Below, in pieces: positions 1 to 9,327 of a DNA stretch of 64,000 bases. Positions within the stretch are counted from its first letter, which is position 1. The number at the start of each line of letters is the position of its first letter. The position numbers and the translations under genes are program-made. The notes below the pieces were generated by a model. It worked only from the letters and a program-made list of their open reading frames with translations, did not search any database and was not told the DNA's origin. Source of the DNA: Pseudomonas sp. B21_DOA (GTDB taxonomy: Bacteria; Pseudomonadota; Gammaproteobacteria; Pseudomonadales; Pseudomonadaceae); assembly GCA_030544685.1 (NCBI GenBank), contig CP086683.1, positions 2,418,001 through 2,482,000 of the forward strand, read 5' to 3'.

Positions 1-675
1 GAAGTCTTCGTCCCAGCACGGCTCGCCGCAGATCTTCGCACCGAGGCGCATGTAGGCCTTGAGCAGCGGCGGCATTTCGGCGATGACGTTGGACGGGATA
101 TCCAGCGTCGGCAGCGGATTTTTCGGCTCGGCGCGCAGATGTTCGGTGCACAGATAACGTTCGCGCAGACGTTGCATGATCGCGTGGGCCTGAATGCCGC
201 CGTCCTGCATCGGGATGCTCGCGCAACCCATCAGGTAGCTGTAGCCGCCCTGGTTGAGCACTTCGGCCAATTCGCCCCAGAGCACGGCGATGGTGCCGCC
301 GTTGCGGTACGCCGGATCGACGCAGGTGCGGCCGATTTCCAGGATCGGGCCTTGCAGATGCGCCAAACCGTGCAGGCTGAATTCCTCTTCACTGTAGAAC
401 TTGCCGAGGCTGCTGGCGGCGGTGTGATCGAGCAGACGCGTGGTCGCCACCAAGCGCCCGGTGTTCAGATCACGCACGCCGATGTGGCTGCAGTGAACAT
501 CATAATCATCCATGTCCAGACCCAGTTCGGCGCCTTTCAGTTTGGCGTTGAATTCGCCGCTGAAGACGGCGAAGCGCAGGGCCTGGGCTTGCTGCAAGGC
601 TTGTGCGCCGATCAGGCGTTCGGCTTGCAGGCGGCGTTCATTGCCGGTGTCGCTGATGCGGGCGATTTGCGTCAT
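1..675 (-). CDS. olsB: L-ornithine N(alpha)-acyltransferase, partial (3' end outside window)
   Basis: The 225 codons read leftward from the ATG at 675 and run off the window edge. The protein looks like OlsB, the GNAT-like (hemolysin/PlsC-associated) enzyme that moves a 3-hydroxyacyl chain from acyl carrier protein to ornithine. This is the first step of ornithine-lipid synthesis, a phosphorus-free membrane lipid made under phosphate limitation. Visible family features are the N-terminal segment with [10 protein letters not shown], the central [13 protein letters not shown] acyl-binding region and the MGCASIPM segment. olsA normally lies next to olsB in pseudomonads and would be beyond the left edge. 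The identity is from recognition of family motifs; the C-terminus cannot be checked. Confidence 0.85.
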   Translation of the reverse strand, partial: MTQIARISDTGNERRLQAERLIGAQALQQAQALRFAVFSGEFNAKLKGAELGLDMDDYDVHCSHIGVRDLNTGRLVATTRLLDHTAASSLGKFYSEEEFSLHGLAHLQGPILEIGRTCVDPAYRNGGTIAVLWGELAEVLNQGGYSYLMGCASIPMQDGGIQAHAIMQRLRERYLCTEHLRAEPKNPLPTLDIPSNVIAEMPPLLKAYMRLGAKICGEPCWDEDF

Positions 676-828
676 GTGAATCTCCGTACGGGCCTTTAAC
701 CCGTCGTGGGTTGCAGCCGATCGACTTTCTTTATGCAGCCGTGTTGTGCAAAGTCAGGCTATGTAGCCCCGGTGTCATCGCCATGAACGTTCGGTGATGC
801 TTATATGACAGCCCACAAGGAGGCGCCC

Positions 829-1707
829 ATGCCCTGGACAGATCTGCTGCATCGCCGTGAACGCTTGCCCGCCGTTGCCGATCTGGCCGAGGGCTTTGCG
901 ACGCTGTTGCAGACGCTGGGCAACGTCACGCCGTTCGAATTGGCGGTGGCCGGCGGGCGGCGGATGGCCACGCCGGGGCTGGCGTTTCTGGTTGGTTATC
1001 AGGCGGCGCTGCGCATGTTGTGGCCGAGCGCGCCGCTGAGCCTTGGCGCCTTGTGCGCGACCGAACAACGCAGCCTGCGCCCGGCCGAGATGCAAACGCG
1101 GCTGCGCGATTTGCGCTTGAGCGGACGCAAGGATTTCGTCACCGCCGGCGATGCCGCCGACTGGCTGCTGGTGGCGGCACGTAGTGAGGAGCCGGGCGAA
1201 ACACCGCGCCTGAGTCTGGCGGTGGTGTATCCCGGCGAGCCCGGCGTGAAGGTGGAAAAACTACCGGCGTTGCCGCTGATGCCGGACATCAGCCACGGCC
1301 GCCTGCACCTCGACGGCGCCCTGTGCGAGCTGCTCGCTGGCGATGGCTGGGACGCCTACGTCAAACCGTTTCGCAGTCTTGAGGATGTCTACGTGCTCAG
1401 CGCCATGACCGCGTGGCTGTACGGCATCGGCCAGGACAGCAATTGGCCGCAGGCCCTGCAATTGCGTTTGCTGGCGCTGCTGGCCGGGTGCGCCGAGGCC
1501 AGCCGGCAAGCGCCGAGCAATCCGGCCGGACATGTGCTGTTGGATGGGTTGTTTGCGCAGTTTGAATCCCTCAAGACCGAGGTAGATCAGGCGTTGTTGC
1601 AGGGTGATCCTGCGTGTGCGGCGATGTGGCAGCGTGATCAAGGCGTGATGCAGTTGGCTGCAGGGGCCCGGGCCAAGCGCTTGGCCAAGGCTCTTGCGTT
1701 GGCCTGA
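829..1707 (+). CDS. acyl-CoA dehydrogenase-like protein
   Basis: This 292-residue protein begins at the ATG at 829, chosen because a strong AAGGAGG lies six bases upstream; an ATG at 805 in the same frame lacks such a site. The C-terminal half contains VKPFRSLEDVYVLSAM, which resembles the helical C-terminal domain of acyl-CoA dehydrogenases. The N-terminal half does not show the usual flavin-binding and catalytic-base signatures, and the protein is shorter than a full enzyme (about 380 residues), so it may be a degenerate or non-catalytic relative. It is divergent from olsB and separated by about 150 bp. Function is an inference; a hypothetical protein is the safe reading. Confidence 0.55.
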   Translation: MPWTDLLHRRERLPAVADLAEGFATLLQTLGNVTPFELAVAGGRRMATPGLAFLVGYQAALRMLWPSAPLSLGALCATEQRSLRPAEMQTRLRDLRLSGRKDFVTAGDAADWLLVAARSEEPGETPRLSLAVVYPGEPGVKVEKLPALPLMPDISHGRLHLDGALCELLAGDGWDAYVKPFRSLEDVYVLSAMTAWLYGIGQDSNWPQALQLRLLALLAGCAEASRQAPSNPAGHVLLDGLFAQFESLKTEVDQALLQGDPACAAMWQRDQGVMQLAAGARAKRLAKALALA

Positions 1708-1714
1708 CTGGCCT

Positions 1715-1808
1715 CATCGCGGGCAAGCCCGCTCCCACAGGTTTCAAAGGTGTTCATGAAATGTGCGTTCACTTGGGACCCCTGTGGGAGCTGGCTTGCC
1801 AGCGATGG
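1715..1808. repeat. REPIN (mixed-arm REP pair)
   Basis: Two inverted REP palindromes face each other. The left arm has the core GCGGGCAAGCCCGC followed by TCCCAC; the right arm has GTGGGAGC followed by TGGCTTGCCA. The two arms thus belong to different core subtypes. This is intergenic between convergent/tandem genes and is typical of the Pseudomonas REP doublets moved by RAYT transposases. Confidence 0.85.
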
Positions 1809-1888
1809 CAATTTCATGGACGACCAACATCTAAAATTTGTCATGAGCTCCGACTAGGCTCAGCAGGTTCATTCCCAGAGCCTCAACC

Positions 1889-2967
1889 ATGTTCAAAGGC
1901 CTGTCCCTGTTCCTGCTGCTGATCAGCCTCACCGCCCACGCCGAACAATGGCCCGGCGAGCAATGGCCGACCGCCCCGCAGATCGCCGGCCCGGCCGTCG
2001 ATGCGCTGGAAACCTACGCCTTCGCGCCCCGCAACGACGCCACCCGCGAAGGCATCCGCACCGACGCCTTGCTGATCATCCGCGACGGCCAGATTCTCTA
2101 CGAACGCTACGCCGCTCCGACCACTGCACAGACTCCGCACCTGACCTGGTCAATCAGCAAAGCCTGCTGGCCACGCTCCTCGGCGTGGCCTACGGCGAAG
2201 GCCTGTTCAAGCTCGACGATCCGGCGCTGAAGTTCTACCCGGCGCTGGACAAACACCCGGCGATCACCCTCGGCCATCTGCTGAACTGGGCCTCCGGTCT
2301 CGATTGGCAGGAGGACTACGAATACGCGCCGCTGAAATCTTCGGTGGTGGCGATGCTCTACACCCGCGGCCATCGCGACATGGCCGCGTTCACTGCGGAC
2401 CACGACGCCTACGCCGCAGCGGGCCAGGCTTTCCGGTATTCCAGCGGTGACAGCAATCTGCTTGCCGCCGCCCTGAAAACCATGGTCGGTGCAGAGCGTT
2501 ATGCCGATTATCCGTGGACAGCATTGTTCGAGCCGTTGGGCATTCGCCACGCCGTGTGGGAAAGCGATGCCAGCGGTACATTTGTCGCCTCGTCCTATGC
2601 CTATCTCACTGCGCGCGATCTGGCGCGGGTCGGCCTGCTGATGGCGCGCGGCGGGCGCTGGAACGATCGGCAGTTGCTGCCCGAGGACTGGCTTGCGTTC
2701 AACCTGAAACCTTTTGCCGGCTACCAGGCGCAGCAGGACGAAGCCGTGCCCGGCGGCCATTGGTGGCTCAATCGGCCAGTCGATGGCGCACCATCACCAT
2801 GGCCCGACGCCCCACCCGACACCTTCGCCGCCCTCGGCCATTGGGGCCAGGCGTTGTACGTGATGCCCAGTGAAAAGCTGGTGATCGTGCGTTACGGCGA
2901 TGATCGTGATGGCAGCTATAAGCACAACGAATTGCTCAAACGCGTATTGCAGGCGGTGCGGCCATGA
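1889..2967 (+). pseudogene. beta-lactamase-family serine hydrolase (NylB/class C-like), frameshifted
   Basis: The reading frame from the ATG at 1889 gives a signal peptide and a first half ending just after the catalytic SISK (SxxK, about residues 88-91). Sense then continues in the next frame from 2161 (SLLATLLGVAYGEG). Restoring one A to the AAA run at 2159-2161 gives an uninterrupted protein of about 359 residues, the normal length for this family. Later motifs are the tyrosine motif YSSGDSN and HWG in place of the KTG of true beta-lactamases, as in 6-aminohexanoate-dimer hydrolase-type esterases. It is a predicted periplasmic esterase/amidase. The next gene overlaps its stop by four bases, implying translational coupling. 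The frameshift may be a sequencing error rather than a real mutation. Confidence 0.8.
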
Positions 2968-3260
2968 AGCGCTTTCTATTGTTGCTGTTGGTCGTGCTGC
3001 TCGGTTGGGGTTGGTATGAACGGGAGAATCTTTGGGCGTTCCCGGACATCATCAGCGCCTACACCGCAAAGGAATATTGCTCGTGTCGTTATGTGATGAA
3101 CAACGACGCCGGGTATTGCCGTGGCTATGTGAAGCAATGGCTGCCAACCAGCGGTTTTACCGATGACCCGTCGAGCAAAACCATCACTGTCAGCGGCATG
3201 GGCCGCAGCAACAGCGCAAAGTGGCTGAGCGAACGCCAGGGCTGTCGCCTGAATCCCTGA
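2964..3260 (+). CDS. small exported protein of unknown function
   Basis: A 98-residue protein whose ATG overlaps the stop of the serine hydrolase (ATGA), so the two are probably translated together. It has an N-terminal hydrophobic stretch (LLLLLVVLLGWGW) that could be a signal peptide or membrane anchor, followed by a short domain with four cysteines (CSC, YC, GC), suggesting disulphides in the periplasm. I do not recognise a named family. The coupling suggests a partner of the hydrolase. Confidence 0.7.
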   Translation: MKRFLLLLLVVLLGWGWYERENLWAFPDIISAYTAKEYCSCRYVMNNDAGYCRGYVKQWLPTSGFTDDPSSKTITVSGMGRSNSAKWLSERQGCRLNP

Positions 3261-3291
3261 CTACACTCGATTCCGTTGTGAGTGGAGATCA

Positions 3292-3382
3292 TGTGGGAGC
3301 TGGCTTGCCAGCGATTGCAGTGGGTCAGCCAGCGAAAATCTTGCCTGTGACGACGCTATCGCTGGCAAGCCAGCTCCCATAT
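3292..3382. repeat. REPIN (TGG-core arms)
   Basis: Two inverted copies of GTGGGAGCTGGCTTGCCAGC face each other across about 45 bp. Both arms have the same core subtype. Intergenic between the small exported protein and the YceI gene. Confidence 0.85.
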
Positions 3383-3480
3383 GGGTCTCATCATTGCATG
3401 CATCTGTGGTGATCTTCAGTTTGCAATAACTTGGCGGGCGGTTATGGTTCGTGCAGGTTTATCGCCCCCACGAGTGTTCA

Positions 3481-4071
3481 ATGTTCAACCGCTCCCTCTA
3501 TACAACCTTCGCCAGTCTGCTGTTGACCGCCGCTGCACTGCCGGCCCAGGCCAATTGGTATCTGGACGGCGAATCGTCGCGGCTGTCGTTCGTCAGCACC
3601 AAGAACGCCAGCGTGTCGGAAGTGCAGCGCTTTCTGGTGTTGCACGGCAAGGTCGATCCCAACGGTCGTGCCGAGGTCGAAGTCGAGCTCGAATCGATCA
3701 ACAGCGGCATTCCGCTGCGCGATGAGCGCATGCGCAAGGAGCTGTTCCAGATCGAGCAGTTTCCCGCAGCGACCATCACTACGCAGATCGACTTGCGCCC
3801 GATCAACGATCTGGCCCCCGGCGCACAGCTGGAATTGCGCCTGCCGCTGACCGTCAGCCTGCACGGCAAGCAGCACGAATACCCGGCCGAGTTGCTCGCC
3901 ACGCGTCTGGATGATCGGCGCTTTCAAGTGGTCACGCTGGAGCCGCTGGTGATCAACGCCGAGGATTTCGATCTGGCGCCGGGCCTGGAAAACCTGCGCA
4001 AACTCGCCGATCTGTCGGCGATCAGTCTGTCGGTGCCGGTGGGTGCGGTGCTGATTTTCACGGCGCGCTGA
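3481..4071 (+). CDS. YceI family periplasmic protein
   Basis: The 196-residue protein starts at the ATG at 3481, which opens directly on a signal peptide ending ALPAQA; an upstream in-frame GTG at 3451 would spoil the signal. The mature part has the YceI lipocalin-like pattern: WYLDGESSRLSFVSTKN at the start, ESINSGIPLRDERMRKELF and FPAATITTQI in the middle. YceI proteins bind isoprenoid or other lipidic molecules in the periplasm, but the ligand is unknown here. The stop lies one base before the phospholipase D gene, so the two form an operon. Confidence 0.85.
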   Translation: MFNRSLYTTFASLLLTAAALPAQANWYLDGESSRLSFVSTKNASVSEVQRFLVLHGKVDPNGRAEVEVELESINSGIPLRDERMRKELFQIEQFPAATITTQIDLRPINDLAPGAQLELRLPLTVSLHGKQHEYPAELLATRLDDRRFQVVTLEPLVINAEDFDLAPGLENLRKLADLSAISLSVPVGAVLIFTAR

Positions 4072-4072
4072 C

Positions 4073-5230
4073 ATGCGCGGTGCGGTGTTCCCCTGGCGTG
4101 ACGGTAACCGTTTCGAACTGTTGATCGACGGCCCGCAGTTCTTTCCGCGCATGCTCGAGCACATTGCCGGGGCAAAAGAGCAAATCGAACTGGAGCTGTA
4201 TCTGGTCGAGGCCGGTGCCTGCGCCGAAGCCATCGTCCAGGCACTGGTCGCGGCGGCCGAGCGCGGCGTGCGCGTGCGTTGCCTGTTCGATGATTACGGC
4301 AGCCTCGCGTTCACGCTGCATCTGCGCCAGCGCCTGACCCAGGCCGGGGTCGAGCTGCGTTTCTACAATCGCCTGAGCTGGCGGCGCTGGGTCGGCAATT
4401 TCTATCGTGATCACCGCAAGTTGCTGCTGGTCGATCAATGCCTGGCAGTGGTAGGCGGCACCGGCGTGACCGATGAATTCTGGACGCCGGGCCATGATGT
4501 CAGCGAGTGGCACGAGGTGATGGTCGAGATCAGCGGCCCGTTGGTGATCGATTGGCAATTGCTGTTTGACCGGCAGTGGATCGCCAACCGTTACCGCCGC
4601 GCCTGGCGCCCAGCCGCGCATTTCGGTCTGCCGCGACTGCCGCGTGTGCCGGACAAGGGCGAGGGCATGGGCCGCGTGGCTTACGCCGACGCCCGACAGC
4701 ACCGCGACATTCTGCAGTCACTGTTCCGCGCCTTGAACAGCGGCCAGCAGCGCATATGGATGGCCACGCCGTACTTTCTGCCAACCTGGCAAATCCGCCG
4801 CTCGCTGCGCAAAGCCGCCGCACGCGGTGTCGATGTACGGCTGCTGCTGACCGGGCCGCGCACCGATCACCCGTCAGTGCGCTACGCCGGGCATCGCTAC
4901 TATCCGCGCCTGCTCAAGGCTGGCGTGCAGATCTTCGAATACCAGCCGTGCTTCCTGCACCTGAAAATGGTTCTGGTCGACGAATGGGTGAGCATCGGTT
5001 CGTGCAACTTCGATCACTGGAATCTGCGTTTCAATCTGGAGGCGAATCTGGAGGCGCTGGACCCGGCGCTGACGGCGGCGGTGGAGGCGAGCTTTGTGAA
5101 GGATTTCGGCTTGAGTCAGCTGGTGAGTCTTGAGGAATGGCAGCGCCGACCGTTGTGGCGGCGGGTCAAGCAGCGGGTGTGGGGCTGGGTGGACCGGTTG
5201 GTGGTGAATATTCTCGACCGTCGCGGGTAG
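4073..5230 (+). CDS. clsB: cardiolipin synthase B-type phospholipase D protein
   Basis: The 385-residue protein has two phospholipase D signatures: HRKLLLVD near residue 119 and HLKMVLVDEWVSIGSCNFDHWN near residue 300. Each supplies the H-x-K-x4-D catalytic set. The layout matches ClsB-type cardiolipin synthases, which join two phospholipids at the inner membrane. It starts one base after the YceI stop. A general phospholipase D of other specificity cannot be excluded. Confidence 0.8.
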   Translation: MRGAVFPWRDGNRFELLIDGPQFFPRMLEHIAGAKEQIELELYLVEAGACAEAIVQALVAAAERGVRVRCLFDDYGSLAFTLHLRQRLTQAGVELRFYNRLSWRRWVGNFYRDHRKLLLVDQCLAVVGGTGVTDEFWTPGHDVSEWHEVMVEISGPLVIDWQLLFDRQWIANRYRRAWRPAAHFGLPRLPRVPDKGEGMGRVAYADARQHRDILQSLFRALNSGQQRIWMATPYFLPTWQIRRSLRKAAARGVDVRLLLTGPRTDHPSVRYAGHRYYPRLLKAGVQIFEYQPCFLHLKMVLVDEWVSIGSCNFDHWNLRFNLEANLEALDPALTAAVEASFVKDFGLSQLVSLEEWQRRPLWRRVKQRVWGWVDRLVVNILDRRG

Positions 5231-5259
5231 CCGTTGATTCAAAGACACCGAAAGTCCGA

Positions 5260-5348
5260 TGTGGGAGGGGCTTGCTCTCCAAGGCGGAGTGTCATTGAGC
5301 AGATGAATGCCTGACACACCGCTTTCGGGAGCAAGCCCCTCCCACAGG
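5260..5348. repeat. REPIN-like inverted repeat
   Basis: GTGGGAGGGGCTTGCTCTCC on the left and the inverted GGGAGCAAGCCCCTCCCAC on the right flank about 45 bp. It sits between the convergent clsB and bglX genes. The core differs from the other REP subtypes in the window. Confidence 0.8.
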
Positions 5349-5369
5349 TTCATGTGTTACCTGAAAAAA

Positions 5370-7661
5370 TTACAGCAGTTCAAAGCTCTGCTGCGTCACC
5401 GCCTGCGAATCCAGGCCGATCTGTACGTTGAACTTGCCAGGCTCGGCGGCGTATTTGAGCTGGGCGTTGTAGAACTTCAGGTCTTCCTCGGTGATGGTGA
5501 AGTGCACGACTTTCTGTTCGCCGGCCTTGAGCATGATCTTCTGGAAGTTCTTCAGTTCTTTCACCGGGCGGATCATCGAACCGGTGACGTCCTGGATGTA
5601 CAACTGCACCACGGTTTCGCCGTCACGCTTGCCGGTGTTCTTGACCATGACGCTGGCGTCGAGCTTGCCGCTGGCGTTCAGGGTGGTCGATGACAGCGCC
5701 ATATCGCTCAGGGCGAAGGTGGTGTAGCTCAGGCCATAGCCGAACGGGAACAGCGGACCTGTGGTGTCATCGAAATACTGCGAGGTGTAGTTGCCCGGTT
5801 TGCCCGGTGTGAACGGCCGGCCAATGCTCAGGTGGTTGTAGTAGGTCGGGATCTGGCCCACGGAACGCGGGAAGGTCACCGGCAGTTTGCCCGACGGGTT
5901 GTAGTCGCCGAACAGCACGTCGGCGATGGCGTTGCCACCCTCGGTGCCGCTGAACCAGGTTTCCAGAATCGCATCGGCGGACTGGTTCTCTTCGAGAATC
6001 GTCAGCGGACGGCCGTTCATCAACACCAGCACCAGCGGTTTGCCAGTGGCTTTGAGCGCGCGGATCAATTCGCGCTGGGTTTCCGGAATGTTCAGGTCAG
6101 TCCGGCTCGAGGATTCGTGGGACATGCCACGGGACTCGCCGACAGCCGCGACGATCACGTCAGCATCCTTCGCCGCTTTCACCGCTTCGTCGATCAGCAC
6201 GTTCGCCGGGCGCGGGTCATCAACCACTTCCGGGGCATCGAAGTTGAGGAAGTTCAGGTAGTCGAGGACCTTCTTGTCGCCCGTGATGTTGGCGCCACGG
6301 GCATAGATCAGGTTGGCCTTGTCGCCGATCACCGAACGCATGCCATCGAACAAAGTGACCGATTGCGCCGGACGTCCGGCGGCGGCCCAACTGCCCATCA
6401 TGTCGATCGGCGCTTTTGCCAATGGACCGACCAGCGCGATTTTCGCGTCTTTCTTCAGCGGCAGGGTTTCGTTCTGATTCTTCAGCAGCACCAGACTGCG
6501 CCGCGCCACTTCGCGGGCCTCGGCGCGGTGCAGGCGGCTATCGGCGTAGGTGTCGGCCGGGTCATCCTCGGCCTTGCCGATGCGCAGGTATGGGTCCTTG
6601 AACAAGCCCATGTCGTACTTGGCCGCGAGGACTTCGCGCACGGCGTTATCGATGTCTTTCTGTTCGATCTCGCCAGACTTGAGCAGCCCCGGCAGCTCTT
6701 TGCCGTAGAGGGTGTCGTTCATGCTCATGTCGATGCCGGCCTTGATCGCCAGCTTCGCCGCTTCGCGACCGTCCCGGGCGACGCCGTGCTTGATCAGTTC
6801 GAAGATCGCGCCGTGATCGCTGACCGCCAGGCCTTTGAAGCCCCAGTCCTTGCGCAGCAGATCATTCATCAGCCAGGTGTTGGCCGTGGCCGGAATGCCG
6901 TTGATCGAATTCAACGCCACCATCACACCGCCAGCGCCGGCATCGATCGCGGCGCGGTAGGGCGGCAGGTAATCCTGGTACATCTTCACCGGGCTCATGT
7001 CGACGGTGTTGTAGTCGCGACCGCCCTCGACCGCGCCGTACAGGGCGAAATGCTTGACGCTGGCCATGATGCTGTCGGCAGCGCTTGGGGTCTCGCCCTG
7101 ATAGGCCTTGACCATGACTTTGGCGATGCGCGAGGTCAGGTAGGTGTCTTCGCCGAAACCTTCGGAACTGCGGCCCCAGCGTGGATCGCGGGAGATATCC
7201 ACCATCGGCGCGAAGGTGATGTCGAGGCTGTCGGCGGCGGCTTCTTTAGCCGCAACGCGACCGGACTGGCCGATGGCGTCCATGTCCCAGCTCGACGCGA
7301 GGGCCAGCGGAATCGGGAAAATCGTACGGTGACCGTGGATCACGTCGTACGCGAAAAACATCGGAATCTTCAGGCGACTGTGCATGGCAGCGTCCTGCAT
7401 CGGACGGTTTTCCGCGCGGGTGATCGAGTTGAACGTGCCGCCGATGTTGCCGCCAGCGATTTCCTTGCGGATCAGCTCGCGGGGCATTTCCGGACCGATG
7501 CTGATCAGGCGCAACTGGCCGATCTTTTCGTCGAGGGTCATTTGTTTCATCAGGTTGCTGATGAAAGCGTCCTTGTTTTCCAAAGGTACCGGGGTCGTGG
7601 CGGCCAGTACCTGATGACTGGCCAGGCTGACGAACAGACCCAGCAAACACAGCTTCTTCAT
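5370..7661 (-). CDS. bglX: periplasmic beta-glucosidase, glycoside hydrolase family 3
   Basis: The 763-residue protein starts at the ATG at 7661, which begins a clean signal peptide (MKKLCLLGLFVSLASHQVLA); the longer open frame upstream is not needed. The order of domains is a GH3 barrel (with DPRWGRSSEGFGEDTYL and the catalytic aspartate in GLAVSDHG), the alpha/beta sandwich (LVLLKNQNETLPL, LDGMRSV), and the C-terminal fibronectin-III-like domain (PFGYGLSYTTF onward). It hydrolyses terminal beta-D-glucosyl residues in the periplasm. Length matches E. coli BglX (765 residues). Monocistronic between convergent clsB and divergent lemA. Confidence 0.93.
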   Translation of the reverse strand: MKKLCLLGLFVSLASHQVLAATTPVPLENKDAFISNLMKQMTLDEKIGQLRLISIGPEMPRELIRKEIAGGNIGGTFNSITRAENRPMQDAAMHSRLKIPMFFAYDVIHGHRTIFPIPLALASSWDMDAIGQSGRVAAKEAAADSLDITFAPMVDISRDPRWGRSSEGFGEDTYLTSRIAKVMVKAYQGETPSAADSIMASVKHFALYGAVEGGRDYNTVDMSPVKMYQDYLPPYRAAIDAGAGGVMVALNSINGIPATANTWLMNDLLRKDWGFKGLAVSDHGAIFELIKHGVARDGREAAKLAIKAGIDMSMNDTLYGKELPGLLKSGEIEQKDIDNAVREVLAAKYDMGLFKDPYLRIGKAEDDPADTYADSRLHRAEAREVARRSLVLLKNQNETLPLKKDAKIALVGPLAKAPIDMMGSWAAAGRPAQSVTLFDGMRSVIGDKANLIYARGANITGDKKVLDYLNFLNFDAPEVVDDPRPANVLIDEAVKAAKDADVIVAAVGESRGMSHESSSRTDLNIPETQRELIRALKATGKPLVLVLMNGRPLTILEENQSADAILETWFSGTEGGNAIADVLFGDYNPSGKLPVTFPRSVGQIPTYYNHLSIGRPFTPGKPGNYTSQYFDDTTGPLFPFGYGLSYTTFALSDMALSSTTLNASGKLDASVMVKNTGKRDGETVVQLYIQDVTGSMIRPVKELKNFQKIMLKAGEQKVVHFTITEEDLKFYNAQLKYAAEPGKFNVQIGLDSQAVTQQSFELL

Positions 7662-7919
7662 GAATTTTTTCTCTAGAGCCCAAACGGTGATGCAACACCG
7701 GCCAGCCAAAATGTAGGGAGCGACTATTGTTGTTCGGGTGCCGGCGCAAAATCCTGAGCCGGAAAACCGCAGCCGACAGCGGCAACGTGAACGCGAAGGG
7801 CACTTTTTAGCCGATTAACCCGTCGCATGCCAGTGGCGGCGCCGATTATGCCCCAACCGCTGGCCGGGAATGCCCAGCGCTCGGTTTTTAAATCAAATGT
7901 GTCATGGAGCATCACTGCA

Positions 7920-8528
7920 ATGAATATCAGCTCAACCTCCCGTTCACGGTTACAGATCGCCACGTTGCTGGTGTTCGCCACGCTGTTGACCGCGTGCGGC
8001 ATCAACAATATCCCGACCCTCGACGAACAGGCCAAAGCCGCCTGGGGTCAGGTGCAGAACCAGTACCAGCGCCGTGCCGACCTGATCCCCAATCTGGTGG
8101 AAACCGTGAAGGGCTACGCGGCCCACGAACAGGAAACCCTGACCGCAGTGATTGAGGCGCGAGCCAAGGCCACCTCGATTCAGGTCGATGCCAGCACCCT
8201 CGACAATCCCGAGAAGCTCAAGCAGTTCCAGCAGGCGCAGGATCAACTGACCGGCGCATTGAGCCGTTTGATGGTGGTCTCCGAGCGCTATCCGGATCTG
8301 AAGGCCAACCAGAACTTCCTCGCCCTGCAATCGCAACTCGAAGGCACGGAAAACCGCATTGCCGTGGCGCGTCGCGATTTCATTCTGGCGGTGCAGAAGT
8401 ACAACACCGAGATCCGCACTTTCCCCGGTCGCCTGTGGCACAGCGTGATGTACAGCGATCTGCCGATGCGCGAAACCTTCGAAGCCACCACGCCCGGCGC
8501 GGAGAAGGCCCCGGAAGTGAAATTCTGA
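7920..8528 (+). CDS. lemA: LemA family lipoprotein
   Basis: The 202-residue protein from the ATG at 7920 has a GGAG about ten bases upstream and a lipoprotein signal ending LLTAC-GINNIP. The mature part shows the LemA core: WGQVQNQYQRRADLIPNLVETVKGYA, then paired helices with ALQSQLEGTENRIAVARRDF. LemA proteins are envelope proteins of poorly defined role. It heads an operon with two TPM-domain proteins (13 bp to the next start), a widely conserved arrangement. Confidence 0.9.
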   Translation: MNISSTSRSRLQIATLLVFATLLTACGINNIPTLDEQAKAAWGQVQNQYQRRADLIPNLVETVKGYAAHEQETLTAVIEARAKATSIQVDASTLDNPEKLKQFQQAQDQLTGALSRLMVVSERYPDLKANQNFLALQSQLEGTENRIAVARRDFILAVQKYNTEIRTFPGRLWHSVMYSDLPMRETFEATTPGAEKAPEVKF

Positions 8529-8541
8529 TTCGAGGTCGTCC

Positions 8542-9294
8542 ATGCGTGTGTTGAAACTAAGCCTGGTGCTGATGCTGTGGCTGTTCGCCGTCAGCGCCCG
8601 GGCCGAATTGACGTTTCCGCCGCTGAGCGGGCGCGTGGTCGATCAGGCGCAAATGCTCGAGCCATCGATTCGCGCGCAACTGAGCCAGCAATTGCAGGCG
8701 CACGAGCAGGCCACTGGTGAGCAGTTGGTGGTGGTCACGCTGCCGGATCTGCAGGGCACCACCATTGAGGATTTCGGCGTTCAGCTCGGTCGGCACTGGG
8801 GCATCGGCCAGAAGGACAAGAACAACGGCGCCTTGCTGATCGTCGCCCGTGACGAGCGCAAACTGCGCATCGAAGTCGGCTATGGCCTGGAAGATCGCCT
8901 GACCGATGCGCAGTCGTCGGTGATCATTCATCAGGTCATCACCCCGGCGTTCAAGGCCGGCAACTTCAGCAAAGGCATCAGCGATGGCGTTGCGGCGATG
9001 CTGGTGGTGCTTGGTGGCAATCCGCTCGATGAGCCGTCGACCGTGTACGAATCCAGCGGCGACCCGGCGGATGATTTCATCTCGCGGCATCCGGCGCTGT
9101 TCATGTTTCTGGTGATGTTGTTCATCCTGACGGTGTTTGTCTGCCAGATGCTCGGTATCCCGCCTGCCGGCCGGGGCGGCTCCGGAGGAGGGGGCGGTTT
9201 CGGCGGTGGCGGCGGATTCGGCGGCGGTGGCGGTGGCGGCTTCAGCGGTGGCGGGGGCAGTTTCGGCGGCGGCGGTTCGTCCGGCGGCTGGTGA
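8542..9294 (+). CDS. TPM domain protein with Gly-rich tail (YgcG family)
   Basis: The 250-residue protein has a signal peptide ending SARA, a TPM_phosphatase-type domain (residues about 28-150, with GRVVDQAQML, VVTLPDLQG and IEVGYGLEDRLTDAQS), one transmembrane segment near 175-200 and a C-terminal tail made almost only of glycine, with Ser and Phe. TPM domains occur in thylakoid and bacterial membrane proteins linked to protein quality control. Gly-rich tails are usual in the YgcG group. Second gene of the lemA operon. Confidence 0.87.
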   Translation: MRVLKLSLVLMLWLFAVSARAELTFPPLSGRVVDQAQMLEPSIRAQLSQQLQAHEQATGEQLVVVTLPDLQGTTIEDFGVQLGRHWGIGQKDKNNGALLIVARDERKLRIEVGYGLEDRLTDAQSSVIIHQVITPAFKAGNFSKGISDGVAAMLVVLGGNPLDEPSTVYESSGDPADDFISRHPALFMFLVMLFILTVFVCQMLGIPPAGRGGSGGGGGFGGGGGFGGGGGGGFSGGGGSFGGGGSSGGW

Positions 9295-9327
9295 GATCAA
9301 AAGAATAATGAGCAGGCACTTTTCGAC

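Noticed and set aside
5832..7676. 614-codon open frame on the plus strand opposite bglX
   Set aside because: It is the antisense shadow of a strongly supported GH3 gene; its translation is low-complexity His/Arg/Gln-rich with no motif, as expected from high-GC codon bias.
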